A DNA stretch of 64,000 nt from Erythrobacter colymbi (GCF_002155685.1 NZ_MUYK01000006.1:124001-188000), one strand, 5' to 3'; numbered from the stretch's first letter, positions 50,959 through 59,583 are shown. Program-made: numbers and translations. Notes: generated by a model not told the origin, from the sequence alone.

Positions 50959-51747
50959 TCACAGGGGCCTGGTCGAGCCGAAAAACAGCGCCTGGCTGAT
51001 CGCCGCGCGCACCGTGGCTTCCTGAAACGGCTTGGTGACGAGGTAGGTCGGCTCGGGCCGGTCGCCGGTCAGCAGGCGTTCGGGATAGGCGGTAATGAAA
51101 ATCACCGGCATCGTGCCCACGCTGAGGATATCGTCGACCGCGTCGAGGCCCGAGGATCCGTCGGCGAGCTGGATGTCGGCGAGCACCAGACCCGGCATCG
51201 ACTCGGCCACGGCCGCGCGGGCCTGCGTGCGGGTCGCCGCGGTGCCGCTGACCGTGTGTCCGAGGCCGGTGACGAGGTCTTCGAGCTGCATCGCGATCAG
51301 CGGTTCGTCCTCGATGATGAGCACGCTGGTGGTCTGTTCGCGCTCGATCTCGGCGATGGCCTCCGCGACCAGCGCCTCGACCTCTTCCGGCGAGCGTTCG
51401 AGGATCGCGGCGGCTTCGGCGACGGTAAAATCCTCCAGCGTCGTCAGCAGCAGCGCCTGCCGCGCCGGGGGCGTGATCGCGCCGAGGCGGGCCTGCGCGC
51501 CGGCCTCGTGCTCGCTGGTCGGAGTGCCGCTTGTGGCCCCGCCCGAACCGCTCGCCCAGACCTTGCCGAAAGCGCGGTAGAGCGGCACGCGCCCGCCCGA
51601 GAGGCTCGCCATCAGTGCCTCGTCGGCGAGCACCGCCTCGAGCATTTCGCGCACGAAAGCATCGCCGCTGGCCTGCGATCCGGTCAGCGCGCGGGCATAG
51701 CGGCGCAGGAAGGGCAGGTTGGCCGCGATCTGGCTTCCGAGGGACAT
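50959..51747 (-). CDS. phyR: PhyR response regulator (sigma-like domain plus receiver)
   Basis: The 262-residue protein starts MSLGSQIAANLPFLRRYARA. Residues 1-130 form the sigma-factor-like domain that mimics EcfG to capture NepR. Residues 136-255 form the receiver domain, with SVLIIEDEPLIAMQLEDLV, a phospho-acceptor Asp in GLVLADIQLADGSSG, VIFITAYPE and the Lys in YLVTKPFQ. When phosphorylated it binds NepR and frees EcfG. It is monocistronic on the minus strand and convergent with the kinase gene. Confidence 0.95.
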   Translation of the reverse strand: MSLGSQIAANLPFLRRYARALTGSQASGDAFVREMLEAVLADEALMASLSGGRVPLYRAFGKVWASGSGGATSGTPTSEHEAGAQARLGAITPPARQALLLTTLEDFTVAEAAAILERSPEEVEALVAEAIAEIEREQTTSVLIIEDEPLIAMQLEDLVTGLGHTVSGTAATRTQARAAVAESMPGLVLADIQLADGSSGLDAVDDILSVGTMPVIFITAYPERLLTGDRPEPTYLVTKPFQEATVRAAISQALFFGSTRPL

Positions 51748-51892
51748 GAGACACCTTTCGCTGGTCAGGACAGGCAAGCGACTCAGCCCATAGCGGTTCG
51801 CCGCGCATTCGTCGCGCCTATCCGACAAACTGCTGGAAAGTCGAGGTTTCCTCGGTAGTTTCCCTAGGGTCAAAAAAATTTCGGGAGTCCCG

Positions 51893-51917
51893 GGAACCGC
51901 TCGCAAAGCCGATCATT
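51893..51917 (+). promoter_or_regulatory. possible EcfG-type promoter for a small RNA
   Basis: GGAAC (51893-51897), 16 bases, CATT (51914-51917) differs from the EcfG consensus GGAAC-N16-CGTT by one base. It is followed at the right distance by the small RNA candidate. A sigma70-like -10 (CATTAT) overlaps the same bases but lacks a -35, so the EcfG reading is preferred. Confidence 0.45.
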
Positions 51918-51923
51918 ATAGCC

Positions 51924-52012
51924 TTGTCACCGCCGAGACCCCCCTCCCGTCCAAGCGGCTGGTGATACGATCCCGAAAGGCCTCTGCTCGCTTGCGAGTG
52001 GAGGCCTTTTTT
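51924..52012 (+). ncRNA. candidate GsrN-like small RNA with a C-rich loop
   Basis: About 89 bases lie between phyR and the gene at 52060, with no open frame of note. The 5' part folds into a stem (TTGTCACC-GCCG at 51924-51935 with CGGC-T-GGTGATA at 51956-51967). Its 20-base loop holds CCCCCCTCCC (51939-51948), complementary to Shine-Dalgarno sequences. The 3' part is an intrinsic terminator (AAAGGCCTC/GAGGCCTTT, with an inner CTCGC/GCGAG stem) and T6. This layout resembles alphaproteobacterial C-rich loop RNAs such as GsrN. Identity to GsrN is inference. Confidence 0.6.
51976..52012 (+). terminator. intrinsic terminator of the small RNA candidate
   Basis: Outer stem AAAGGCCTC (51976-51984)/GAGGCCTTT (52001-52009), inner stem CTCGC/GCGAG, then a run of T to 52012. 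No coding gene on the plus strand ends here, which is why a small RNA is proposed. Confidence 0.88.
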
Positions 52013-52059
52013 CTTGGTCTGCCACCCCCCCATTCCGTTGGAACGGGGAGGGACCGGTT

Positions 52060-53298
52060 CTACCCTAGCGATCTTTCGTAGATCACGTATTCGCGGTTGA
52101 TCTTCGACTGGATCGTGTCCGCGATCGCGACCATCCCCTGGTTGTCCTCGAGGATCCAGCCGATCTCGCCGCGGGTCGAGCTGTACTTGCTCGTCGCCTG
52201 CACGCGGATTTCCTCGATCATCATGAAGGCGAGCTGGCTGGCGAGGCGGCTGGAGTGGAACTCCTTGAGCACCCCCATCAGCGGCACGCGCATGCCTGCC
52301 CCCTTGGGGAAACGCAGCCAGCGGAGCATGGTGATCCAGCCGAACGGGAACAGCTTGCCCCTGATCTTCGCCAGTGCGGCGTTGATGTCCGGCCAGGTCA
52401 GCATGAAGGCCACCGGCCGCCCGTCGAGCTCGGCGATCATGTTGAGGTCTTCGAAGATCAGCGGGCGCAGCTTCTTGCCCGCATAGGCGACCTCGGCCGG
52501 GCTGAACGGCACGAAGCCCCAGTTGTCCGACCACGCATCGTTGAGGATGCCGAGGATCGTCGCGACTTCCGCATCCCAGTCCTTCTTGCGCACCTTGCGG
52601 ATCGTGATCCGCGCATTCTTGTGGCCCGATTGCACGATCCGCTGCACCAGCGGGGGGAAGGGCTTCGTGATGTCGAGATCGTAGGTGTAGAGCGTCTTCG
52701 CCCGGGCATAGCCGGCCGCTTCGATCCAGCCGGCGTAGTGCGCGGGGTGGTGGCCCATCAGCAGCATCGGGGCATGATCCTGCCCCTTCACCAGCAGGCC
52801 CGGCTCTTCCCAGATCGACAGCGAGATCGGACCGAGCACCCGGTGCATCCCCTGACCGACCAGCCACGCTTCGGCCGCCGCAAGCAGCGCGCGGGCGATG
52901 CTCTCGTCCTCGGCATCGAAATATCCGAAGAAACCGGTGCCGGGGCCGAAGCCCTGTTCGGCCGGCATGGCGAGCGCGAGCTCGTCGATATGCGCCGATA
53001 TGCGACCGACGGGCTTGCCGCCCTGCTTGGCGATGAACAGCTGCACCCGCGCATGGCCGAAGAACGGGTTCTTCGCGGGATCGACCAGCTCGATCTGTTC
53101 GGCGCGGATCTGCGGGACGAAGTGGGGCAGGCGGTCGGAGAACGCCCGGCCGAGATCGACAAAGGCCTCCCTCCCGCGCTTGTCGCCGACGGGCTCGATC
53201 ACTATCTCTGCCCCGCGGGCCAATACATCCGTCACGCCGCCGTCCTCGTATTTGCGGTTGATCAAGGTGTCTGTGTCGCGCCCGCGCCATTCGCGCAA
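52060..53298 (-). CDS. GNAT-like N-acetyltransferase of unknown substrate (YghO-type)
   Basis: The 412-residue protein has a start MREWRGRDTDTL and a long two-part GNAT-like fold. HFVPQIRAEQIELVDPAKNP with the nearby VGRISAHIDELA strand lies in the first half, and GRPVAFMLTWPDINAALAKI in the second. The family is annotated variously as dATP pyrophosphohydrolase or GNAT/YghO in databases, from memory. No catalytic residues can be named and the substrate is unknown. It is divergent from the desaturase at 53382 with a short shared promoter region. Confidence 0.7.
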   Translation of the reverse strand: MREWRGRDTDTLINRKYEDGGVTDVLARGAEIVIEPVGDKRGREAFVDLGRAFSDRLPHFVPQIRAEQIELVDPAKNPFFGHARVQLFIAKQGGKPVGRISAHIDELALAMPAEQGFGPGTGFFGYFDAEDESIARALLAAAEAWLVGQGMHRVLGPISLSIWEEPGLLVKGQDHAPMLLMGHHPAHYAGWIEAAGYARAKTLYTYDLDITKPFPPLVQRIVQSGHKNARITIRKVRKKDWDAEVATILGILNDAWSDNWGFVPFSPAEVAYAGKKLRPLIFEDLNMIAELDGRPVAFMLTWPDINAALAKIRGKLFPFGWITMLRWLRFPKGAGMRVPLMGVLKEFHSSRLASQLAFMMIEEIRVQATSKYSSTRGEIGWILEDNQGMVAIADTIQSKINREYVIYERSLG

Positions 53299-53381
53299 GG
53301 CGTTCGATCACATTGACCAACAACACGCGTTTGGCGCGCATCCCGTTTTGGGGTAGGGCGCGCCTCAGGATTGTACCGAAA

Positions 53382-54473
53382 ATGACCATGCACCAGACCA
53401 TCCCCGCCGCGCCCCTGCCAGTGCCCCCGAAGGCGACCCGCCTCCAGTTCATGGCCGAGGACGACAAGGCGATGCTGCGCGCCGCGCGCGACCTGACCAA
53501 AGGTCTGGGCGAGGCGAAGGCGGGCATCTACTGGCCCGACATGCTGCTTTCGGCCGGGATCGGCTATGCCGGGATCGCGGTGGCGATCGTCTCGGGCAGC
53601 CTCGGCGTGAAGATCGCCGCGGGGCTGGTCGCGGCGCTGGCGCTCTACCGCGCGCTGATGTTCATCCACGAGCTGACCCACATTCACCGCGATGCCCTTC
53701 CGGGCTTCCGTACGGGCTGGAACCTGCTGGTCGGCATTCCGATGCTGACGCCCTCCTTCATGTACGAGGGCGTCCACACGATCCACCACAAGCGCACGCA
53801 GTATGGCACGGTCGAGGATCCCGAATACCTGCCGCTGGCGCTGATGAAGCCGTGGAGCCTGCCTGCCTTCGTGCTGGTGGCGATGCTGCTGCCGGTGGGC
53901 CTGCTGCTGCGCTTCGGCGTGCTCTATCCGCTCGGCCTCGTCATCCCGCCGCTGCGCACATTCGTGTGGGAGCGTTTCTCCTCGCTCTCAATCAATCCGG
54001 AGTTCCGCCGCAAGGCGCCCGAGGGTGATTTCTCGCTGCGGGTGCGCTGGCAGGAAGCGGGCGCGAGCCTCTGGGCGATCGCGCTGATCGCGAGCGGCTT
54101 CGTGTTCGGCTGGGAGCCGCTGGTGACGGCGATGGCGATCCTGTCCTTCGCCGCCGTGCTCAACCAGCTGCGCACGCTGGTCGCGCATCTGTGGGAGAAC
54201 GAGGGCGAGGCGATGACGGTGACGGCGCAGTTCCTCGACTCTGTCAACGTGCCCCCGCCCGGTGTTGCAGCCGAGATCTGGGCGCCGGTAGGCCTGCGCT
54301 ATCATGCGCTCCACCACCTGATGCCCTCGATGCCCTATCATGACCTGCCCGAAGCCCACCGCCGCCTCGCGCGCGAGCTTGGGACGGGTTCCACCTATGA
54401 AGGCGCGAACCACCCGGGGATGCTGACGCTGGTGGGCCGGATCGCCAAGAGCACGATGGGGCGGCGGGCGTAG
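53382..54473 (+). CDS. membrane fatty acid desaturase
   Basis: I use the ATG at 53382 (MTMHQTIPAAP). A TTG 69 bases upstream would add an unlikely N-terminus. The 363-residue protein has the three His boxes of membrane desaturases: HELTHIHRD near residue 93, HTIHHKR near 130 and HALHHLMP near 310. Membrane helices surround them (residues 48-90, 165-200, 230-260). The enzyme introduces a double bond or hydroxylates a lipid acyl chain using di-iron and O2. A hydroxylase or carotenoid-type role cannot be excluded. Confidence 0.82.
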   Translation: MTMHQTIPAAPLPVPPKATRLQFMAEDDKAMLRAARDLTKGLGEAKAGIYWPDMLLSAGIGYAGIAVAIVSGSLGVKIAAGLVAALALYRALMFIHELTHIHRDALPGFRTGWNLLVGIPMLTPSFMYEGVHTIHHKRTQYGTVEDPEYLPLALMKPWSLPAFVLVAMLLPVGLLLRFGVLYPLGLVIPPLRTFVWERFSSLSINPEFRRKAPEGDFSLRVRWQEAGASLWAIALIASGFVFGWEPLVTAMAILSFAAVLNQLRTLVAHLWENEGEAMTVTAQFLDSVNVPPPGVAAEIWAPVGLRYHALHHLMPSMPYHDLPEAHRRLARELGTGSTYEGANHPGMLTLVGRIAKSTMGRRA

Positions 54474-54484
54474 CAGAACTACTT

Positions 54485-54573
54485 CCGTTCGTGCTGAGCT
54501 TGTCGAAGCACCGTACTTCTTCCTCCAACATCGAGAAGAAAAAACGGCCCTTCGACAAGCTCAGGGCGAACGG
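54485..54573. repeat. REP-like inverted repeat (CTTCGACAAGCTCAG family), likely bidirectional terminator
   Basis: The left arm CCGTTCGTGCTGAGCTTGTC (54485-54504) and the right arm, containing CTTCGACAAGCTCAGGGCG and CGAACGG (up to 54573), are inverse copies. The outer stem pairs CCGTTCG with CGAACGG. The element separates the convergent desaturase and GNAT genes. This unit is widespread in sphingomonad genomes, as far as I recall. Confidence 0.8.
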
Positions 54574-54588
54574 GGTTCGTTGGAGTCC

Positions 54589-55047
54589 CTAATCCAGAAA
54601 GCAGATCATCGCGCAGCGGCGGTCGGCATCGAGGCCGTTGTCGACCTCGACCGCGAGTTCGCCCGCCAGCCTTATGTGCGCATCGAGCGCGGTGACTTCC
54701 TCGAAGCCGAGCTGTGCGAAGAAGGGTGCGCCGTCCTCGCGGTCGGTGGTGAGAGTCAGCGCCTTTACGCCGGTATTGCGCGCGTCGATCAGCGCCGCGC
54801 GCACCAATCCCCGTCCGATCCCGCGCTTCCGGAAGGCGGGGAGGACGGACAGCTCCCAGATGTGGAGTTCGCGGCGGAAGGGCTCGGCCACCAGCACGCC
54901 TGCCAATGCATCGCCGACATGGCTGACGAGGCTGTGACCCTTGCGGATCAGCCGGGCGTAGCCCTCGGCGGTGCGGGGGCTGTCGGCGGCGATGTCCGGC
55001 ATCGCCGCGGCATCGGCAGGGCGCGCGAGGCGCAGCGACCAGCTCAC
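54589..55047 (-). CDS. GNAT family N-acetyltransferase
   Basis: The GTG at 55047 overlaps the lptG stop (GTGA), giving 152 residues starting VSWSLRLARPADAAAMPDIA. The core contains ELHIWELSVLPAFRKRGIGRG, the acetyl-CoA pyrophosphate loop Q/R-x-x-G-x-G/A, followed by LIDARNTGVKALTLTTDRE and FFAQLGFEEV. These are clear GNAT motifs. The substrate is unknown. Coupling to lptG suggests co-transcription only. Confidence 0.85.
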   Translation of the reverse strand: MSWSLRLARPADAAAMPDIAADSPRTAEGYARLIRKGHSLVSHVGDALAGVLVAEPFRRELHIWELSVLPAFRKRGIGRGLVRAALIDARNTGVKALTLTTDREDGAPFFAQLGFEEVTALDAHIRLAGELAVEVDNGLDADRRCAMICFLD

Positions 55048-56153
55048 TCCTCGGTCCGCACCAGCACCGTCTCGCCCACGAGCAGGAACAGCACGAAGGG
55101 CGCCCAGGCCGCGAGCAGCGGCGGGTAGCCGCCGAAGCTGCCCATCGCGAGTGCGGCATTGTCGACCACGAAATAGGCAAAGCCCAGCGCCATGCCGATG
55201 ATCGCGCGAACGAACAGCTGGCCCGAACGCGCAAGTCCGAAGGCGGCGACCGATCCCAGGAGCGGCATCAGCAGCGCCGAGAGCGGGCCCGACAGGCGGT
55301 GCCACCACTTGGCGCGCATCTCGTCTGTATTGCGGCCTGCTGTCTCGTAAGCGTCGATCGAAGCCTTCAGCTCCCAGAAGTTCTGCGCATCGGCATCGAC
55401 CGACTGGAGCATGATCCGCTCGGGCGAGAGGTTCTGCCCCACGATCAGCGCCGCCGGGCGCTCGGTCACGGCGCCCGCGACATCGAACTGCACCGGCTGT
55501 TCCAGCCGCCAGCCGGGGCTGGCATAGGTTGCGCGGGGGCTGCGGATCTGCTCGCGAATGATGCCGCCGGGCGCGCGGGCGTACCAGGTGACACCGGTCA
55601 GGACGATGTCCTTGCCTGTCCCCGTCAGCGTCGCGGCCGAGAGGATGTTGACCCCGTCGGTCAGGTAGATGTTCGAGCGCGGCTTGCCCGCTGTGCCCTC
55701 CGCCTCGGGGATCGGGCCGTACTCCGCCGCCTCCCACGCATCGAGCGTCGCATTGGCGCGGGTCACGATCCGCTCGTTGAAGCCGAAGCTCACCGCCGAG
55801 ACCAGCGCCGCAGTCAGCAGCAGCGGGGCGAGCACCTGATGCGCGGAGAGCCCCGCTGCCTTCATCGCCACCACCTCGCTGTTCTGGTTCAGCGTCACCA
55901 GCGTGATCAGCGTCGCCAGCAGAACCGAATAGGGCAGGAAGCGGCTCGCCAGCTGCGGCGCGCGCAATGAGGCGTATTTGAGGATCTCCGCCTGCCCGTT
56001 GCCCTTTACCGCAAGGATGTCGCCCGAGGTCGACAGCAGGTCGAGCGCCAGCAGCACCAGCACCAGCATCACCAGCACGGCAAAGATGCGCACCACGAAC
56101 AGCTTCGCCAGATAGAGCGTCAGCGTGCGCGAGGGGAAGAAATCGAGCTGCAT
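55044..56153 (-). CDS. lptG: LPS export ABC transporter permease LptG
   Basis: The 369-residue inner-membrane protein has an N-terminal helix set (LYLAKLFVVRIFAVLVMLVLV), the conserved LPYSVLLATLITL motif and NSEVVAMKAAGLSAHQV coupling helix. A periplasmic beta-jellyroll (about 150-265) and two C-terminal helices follow. With LptF it forms the LptB2FG extractor that moves LPS to the periplasmic bridge. It sits 9 bases after the lptF stop. Confidence 0.93.
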   Translation of the reverse strand: MQLDFFPSRTLTLYLAKLFVVRIFAVLVMLVLVLLALDLLSTSGDILAVKGNGQAEILKYASLRAPQLASRFLPYSVLLATLITLVTLNQNSEVVAMKAAGLSAHQVLAPLLLTAALVSAVSFGFNERIVTRANATLDAWEAAEYGPIPEAEGTAGKPRSNIYLTDGVNILSAATLTGTGKDIVLTGVTWYARAPGGIIREQIRSPRATYASPGWRLEQPVQFDVAGAVTERPAALIVGQNLSPERIMLQSVDADAQNFWELKASIDAYETAGRNTDEMRAKWWHRLSGPLSALLMPLLGSVAAFGLARSGQLFVRAIIGMALGFAYFVVDNAALAMGSFGGYPPLLAAWAPFVLFLLVGETVLVRTEE

Positions 56154-56162
56154 TGCCGGGGC

Positions 56163-57407
56163 CTATTCCGCCGGAGCTGGGTCTGCGGCCGGCTGATAGG
56201 CGCGCGGTGGCTGGCGGCGGCTGAACAGCTTGCCGATCCGCTTCGATAGCTTGGCGAAGGCCATTTCCAGCGCTCCGATCGCCTGCCCGCCGGGGACATA
56301 GGCGACGCGGTAATACATCCACAGGATCAGCCCCGCGAACAGCACGAAGGGCACCCAGAAGGCCAGCACCGGATCGAGCCGCCCGATGGAAGCCACGTCC
56401 TCCCCGTACTGGTTCACCTTGTGATAGGCGACCACCATCACGATCGACACGAACACGCCGAGCGCGCTGGTCGAGCGCTTGGGCGGGATCGCGAGCGCCA
56501 CCGCCAGCAGCGGCATCAGGAACATCATCACGATCTCGACCAGCCGGAAATTGAAGCTGGCAACGCTCGCATCGCGCCGGTCGGGGGCGCTGTCGCGGCT
56601 CCAGCCGATCCGGAGCAGTTCGGGCAGGATATACTCGCGCGTCTCGTCACCGCGCGCGCGGAACTTTTCCATCGCGGGCAGATCGATCGGCAGGTCGTGG
56701 CGGCTGAAGCTCAGGACGCGCGGGGTCTGGCCCTTCATGCCGGTATCCTGGATGATCGTGCCTTCGGTCAGGCGCAGGATGATCGTGTCGGGATTGTCGC
56801 GGGTGGCGAGGAAGGCTCCCTCGCGCGCGCTGATCGAGAGCACCTGCCCCTTCTTGTTGGCGACGCGGGCGAAGATGCCGATCAGGCGGCGCCCGTCATC
56901 CTCGCTCTCCTCGATCCGCAGCGCCATGCGGTCGGCCAGCGTGGTGAATTCGCCGACCTTGATCGAGGCCCCCAGCGCGCCCGAGCGCAGTTCGTATTCG
57001 AGCTGTTCGTAATAGTAGCGGCTCAAGGGCTGCACGTAGAACACCAGCGCCACGTTGACCGCCATCAGCACGACCGTGATGAGGTAGGGCATCCGCAGCA
57101 GCCGGTTATAGGACAGGCCGACTGCACGCATGGTGTCGAGCTCCGAGGAGGTCGCGAGCTTGCGGAACGCCAGCAGCACCCCGAGCAGCAGCCCCAAGGG
57201 AATCGCGAGGCTCGCATATTCGGGGATCAGCGCGCCGAGCATCTTGAACACCACGCCCACCGGCCCGCCTTCGACCGCGACGAAATCGAACAGCCGCAGC
57301 ATCTTGTCGAGCATCAGCAGCGACGCCGCCAGCGCGAAGACGCCGAGCATCGGCACGACCGTTAGCCGCAGGATGTAGCGATCGATGGCGGGGATGAAGT
57401 TGAACAA
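56163..57407 (-). CDS. lptF: LPS export ABC transporter permease LptF
   Basis: The 414-residue membrane protein starts FNFIPAIDRYILRLTVVPML. It has the coupling motif SSELDTMRAVGLSYNRLLRM, a periplasmic jellyroll and C-terminal helices. Conserved LPS export family strands include GIFARVANKKGQVLSISARE. The C-terminus carries a basic/Pro-rich tail (RQPPRAYQPAADPAPAE). It is the first gene of the lptF-lptG-GNAT operon. Confidence 0.93.
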   Translation of the reverse strand: MFNFIPAIDRYILRLTVVPMLGVFALAASLLMLDKMLRLFDFVAVEGGPVGVVFKMLGALIPEYASLAIPLGLLLGVLLAFRKLATSSELDTMRAVGLSYNRLLRMPYLITVVLMAVNVALVFYVQPLSRYYYEQLEYELRSGALGASIKVGEFTTLADRMALRIEESEDDGRRLIGIFARVANKKGQVLSISAREGAFLATRDNPDTIILRLTEGTIIQDTGMKGQTPRVLSFSRHDLPIDLPAMEKFRARGDETREYILPELLRIGWSRDSAPDRRDASVASFNFRLVEIVMMFLMPLLAVALAIPPKRSTSALGVFVSIVMVVAYHKVNQYGEDVASIGRLDPVLAFWVPFVLFAGLILWMYYRVAYVPGGQAIGALEMAFAKLSKRIGKLFSRRQPPRAYQPAADPAPAE

Positions 57408-57512
57408 GTCGAGCGGTTCCGTGGATTGCGCCGGCGCCCCGCAGCCCTAGCCGCTTCGGCTGCGCGCGTCATGTCCCCAATTGCTCTGGCCTGTCGAAGC
57501 TTGACCGGGGCT

Positions 57513-58019
57513 TTACCAGAAGCGGCTGTTCGGAATGCCCTTGAACGGCCCGGCCTCGGCCGAGGTGATCCAGCCGCCGTAGAACCCGCCGGGCTGGGGC
57601 GTGACCTGCTCGCCGTCGATTTCGACCCGGTCGAAGGGCGCGGCGTAGAAGGCAATGTGGTCGCGGATGCCGGCGAAAGCAGGCGAAGGCGAGGGGTAGG
57701 ACCAGCCTGCGCCGACCAGCCGCGTGTCGCCGATCACCACGTCCCAATACCGCGCCTGCCCCTTCCACTCGCAGAACGAGGTGCCTGCGTTCGGCATCAG
57801 GTGCGTCATCGCGAGGTCGCCTTGCGGGATGTAGTAGGTCGGCGGATGCGAAGTTTCGAGCGTTCGCCACGCCGCGCGGGTGTCGACCAGTGTCACGCCC
57901 TTGTGGACGATCACGATATGCCGGGACGTCGGTTCGGCGCGGGGCGGGCGGGGATAGTCCCACACACTCTCCTGACCGGGGCGCACGGGATCGGGCTCGG
58001 GATGGTGGGCGGCGCGCAT
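57513..58019 (-). CDS. DUF427 domain-containing protein
   Basis: The 168-residue protein matches DUF427: YPRPPRAEPTSRHIVIVHKG, then HPPTYYIPQGDLAMTHL, SFCEWKGQARYWDV and YGGWITSAEAGPFKGIP. The family fold is a small beta barrel of unknown function. It precedes no obvious partner. ClpS lies upstream on the same strand. Confidence 0.9.
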   Translation of the reverse strand: MRAAHHPEPDPVRPGQESVWDYPRPPRAEPTSRHIVIVHKGVTLVDTRAAWRTLETSHPPTYYIPQGDLAMTHLMPNAGTSFCEWKGQARYWDVVIGDTRLVGAGWSYPSPSPAFAGIRDHIAFYAAPFDRVEIDGEQVTPQPGGFYGGWITSAEAGPFKGIPNSRFW

Positions 58020-58032
58020 CAGCGGCTGATGC

Positions 58033-58437
58033 TCAGGCCTTTTCCAGCGTGCATTGCAGCGGGTGCTGGTTCTGGCGGGCGAAATCCATCACCTGGTTCA
58101 CCTTGGTCTCGGCGACCTCGTAGGTGAAGATCCCGCACACGCCGACACCGCGCTGGTGGACGTGGAGCATGACGCGGGTGGCCTGTTCCAGATCCATCCC
58201 GAAGAAGCGCTTCAATACCAGCACCACGAATTCCATCGGGGTGTAATCGTCGTTGAGCATCAGCACCTTGTACTGGCTCGGCTTCTTGGGCTTGGCGCGG
58301 GTCTTGGTGGCGATGCCGACCTGACCCTGACCGCCGCCATCCTTGCCACCATCCTCGTCCTCGGCGCGCACAGGCGCGTGCTGCGGCAAGGGCAGCTCGG
58401 CCGTCATGGCGAGATCGGGATGCGCTGATGCGGGCAT
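58033..58437 (-). CDS. clpS: ATP-dependent Clp protease adaptor ClpS
   Basis: The 134-residue protein has a 50-residue disordered N-terminus and the ClpS core: [39 protein letters not shown] and [19 protein letters not shown]. ClpS delivers N-degron substrates to ClpAP. GGAGG precedes the ATG at 58437. An inner ATG at 58407 lacks a site. Confidence 0.95.
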   Translation of the reverse strand: MPASAHPDLAMTAELPLPQHAPVRAEDEDGGKDGGGQGQVGIATKTRAKPKKPSQYKVLMLNDDYTPMEFVVLVLKRFFGMDLEQATRVMLHVHQRGVGVCGIFTYEVAETKVNQVMDFARQNQHPLQCTLEKA

Positions 58438-58507
58438 AGGCCTCCATTATGGGATTCGCGCTCGCGTGTGCAAGCGATTGCGTCGGAATTGTTTGGAGTG
58501 TGGCACG

Positions 58508-58597
58508 GGCCCACCCCCGGCCCCTCCCGCGAGCGGGAGGGGAGTATCAGCGCATCCCGGTCCCCCTCCCGCCTGCGGGAGGGGTTAGGGGTAGGCC
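58508..58597. repeat. dispersed inverted repeat, second copy of the CCCCTCCCGC family
   Basis: CCCACCCCCGGCCCCTCCCG with GCGAGCGGGAGGGG and an opposite copy CCCCCTCCCGCCTGCGGGAG with GGGTTAGGGGTAGG lie between clpS and the phasin. They match the unit at 1346-1440. Confidence 0.75.
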
Positions 58598-58621
58598 TGC
58601 GCCATGCCAGACTAAGAAGAG

Positions 58622-58648
58622 GCCCGAGCAAGCATCGCTTGCTCGGGC
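58622..58648. terminator. strong hairpin downstream of phasin
   Basis: A perfect 12-base stem GCCCGAGCAAGC/GCTTGCTCGGGC with loop ATC. There is no clear T run, so it probably reinforces the adjacent terminator. Confidence 0.6.
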
Positions 58649-58656
58649 GTGGGCAA

Positions 58657-58690
58657 GAAAAAGGCCGGTCAGACTTGCGTCTGACCGGCC
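58657..58690 (-). terminator. intrinsic terminator of the phasin gene
   Basis: On the minus strand a perfect stem GGCCGGTCAGAC/GTCTGACCGGCC with a 4-base loop is followed by TTTTTCTT. It lies 75 bases after the phasin stop. Confidence 0.93.
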
Positions 58691-58765
58691 AGCGCCTTGC
58701 GGCGCGCTCTCGTGGACCGGGTTGGGAGAGAGAGGAGAGAGGCCCGGCCGGAGAATTCGTTTGCC

Positions 58766-59566
58766 TTACGCGGCGGTCTTCACCTTCTCGACCGCGACGC
58801 TGACGCGGTTCGAGATCGGGGCGAAGGCGTCGTTGTAGAGCTTCACCCAGGCTTCGGTGCGCTTCGAGCCGTAGGCGACCACGGCGTCGAAGTTGCGACG
58901 GGCGATTTCACCCTGAAGCTGGAACAGCTCGGTCGGCGACTTCACGGCGGCGACCTTCTTGGCGTCTTCGGTGACGGTCTCGAACACGGTCTTGCCGGTT
59001 TCGATGTTGTCCTTGAGCAGTTCCTGCGCGCCGGCGGCGAAGATCTTGCCGCTTTCAACGACCGCTTCGACATTCGCCTTGGCGAATTCGGTCGCTTCGG
59101 CGGTCAGCACGGTGCCCTTGGCGTAGGCGGTCTTGGCGCGGGCCTGGACGTCGGCGACGACGTTCTTGGCGGTGGCGGTGATGTCGGCGGTCTTGGCAGT
59201 GGCCATGATGGTATCCTTGAGCTTGATGACGGGGTTGGTCGTCGGCGCGGTGGTCTTGGGGGCGGCGGGCTTGCTCGCCTTGGCGGCAGCCTTCTTCGCC
59301 AGCACCGGCTTCTTGACCGGAGCGGTCTTGGTCGCCGTCTTCTTCTTGACGGTCTTGGCCGCAGCCTTCTTCACCGGAACCGCCTTCTTGGCAGCGACCG
59401 GAGCCTTCTTGGGCGCGGCGGGAGTCTTCACAGCCGGAGCGGAAGCCTTGGGGGCTTGGGGCGCTTCGGCAATCTTGGCCGATGCTTCGGCGTAAGCCTT
59501 CTCGGCAGCCGCGTCGATCTTGGCGACGGGAGCCTTCACTTCAGCACTGGTTTCAACTTCGGACAT
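58766..59566 (-). CDS. phasin with a histone H1-like Lys/Ala-rich N-terminal region
   Basis: The 266-residue protein has a C-terminal phasin domain (about 140-255: FAKANVEAVVESGKIFAAGA, QGEIARRNFDAVVAYGSKRT) that coats PHA granules. The N-terminal third carries KKA/KPA repeats (AAKKAVPVKKAAAKT, KPVLAKKAAAKASKPA) reminiscent of PhaF, which tethers granules to DNA. The promoter lies at 59595-59622 with PhaR-like palindromes around it. The synthase gene phaC is upstream on the same strand. Confidence 0.9.
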   Translation of the reverse strand: MSEVETSAEVKAPVAKIDAAAEKAYAEASAKIAEAPQAPKASAPAVKTPAAPKKAPVAAKKAVPVKKAAAKTVKKKTATKTAPVKKPVLAKKAAAKASKPAAPKTTAPTTNPVIKLKDTIMATAKTADITATAKNVVADVQARAKTAYAKGTVLTAEATEFAKANVEAVVESGKIFAAGAQELLKDNIETGKTVFETVTEDAKKVAAVKSPTELFQLQGEIARRNFDAVVAYGSKRTEAWVKLYNDAFAPISNRVSVAVEKVKTAA

Positions 59567-59583
59567 GGCGACCTCGCTTCATG

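Noticed and set aside
51748..51890. EcfG-type promoter for phyR
   Set aside because: The closest match on the minus strand (GGAAA, 15 bases, AGTT) misses the -35 core base and spacing. PhyR may use another promoter.
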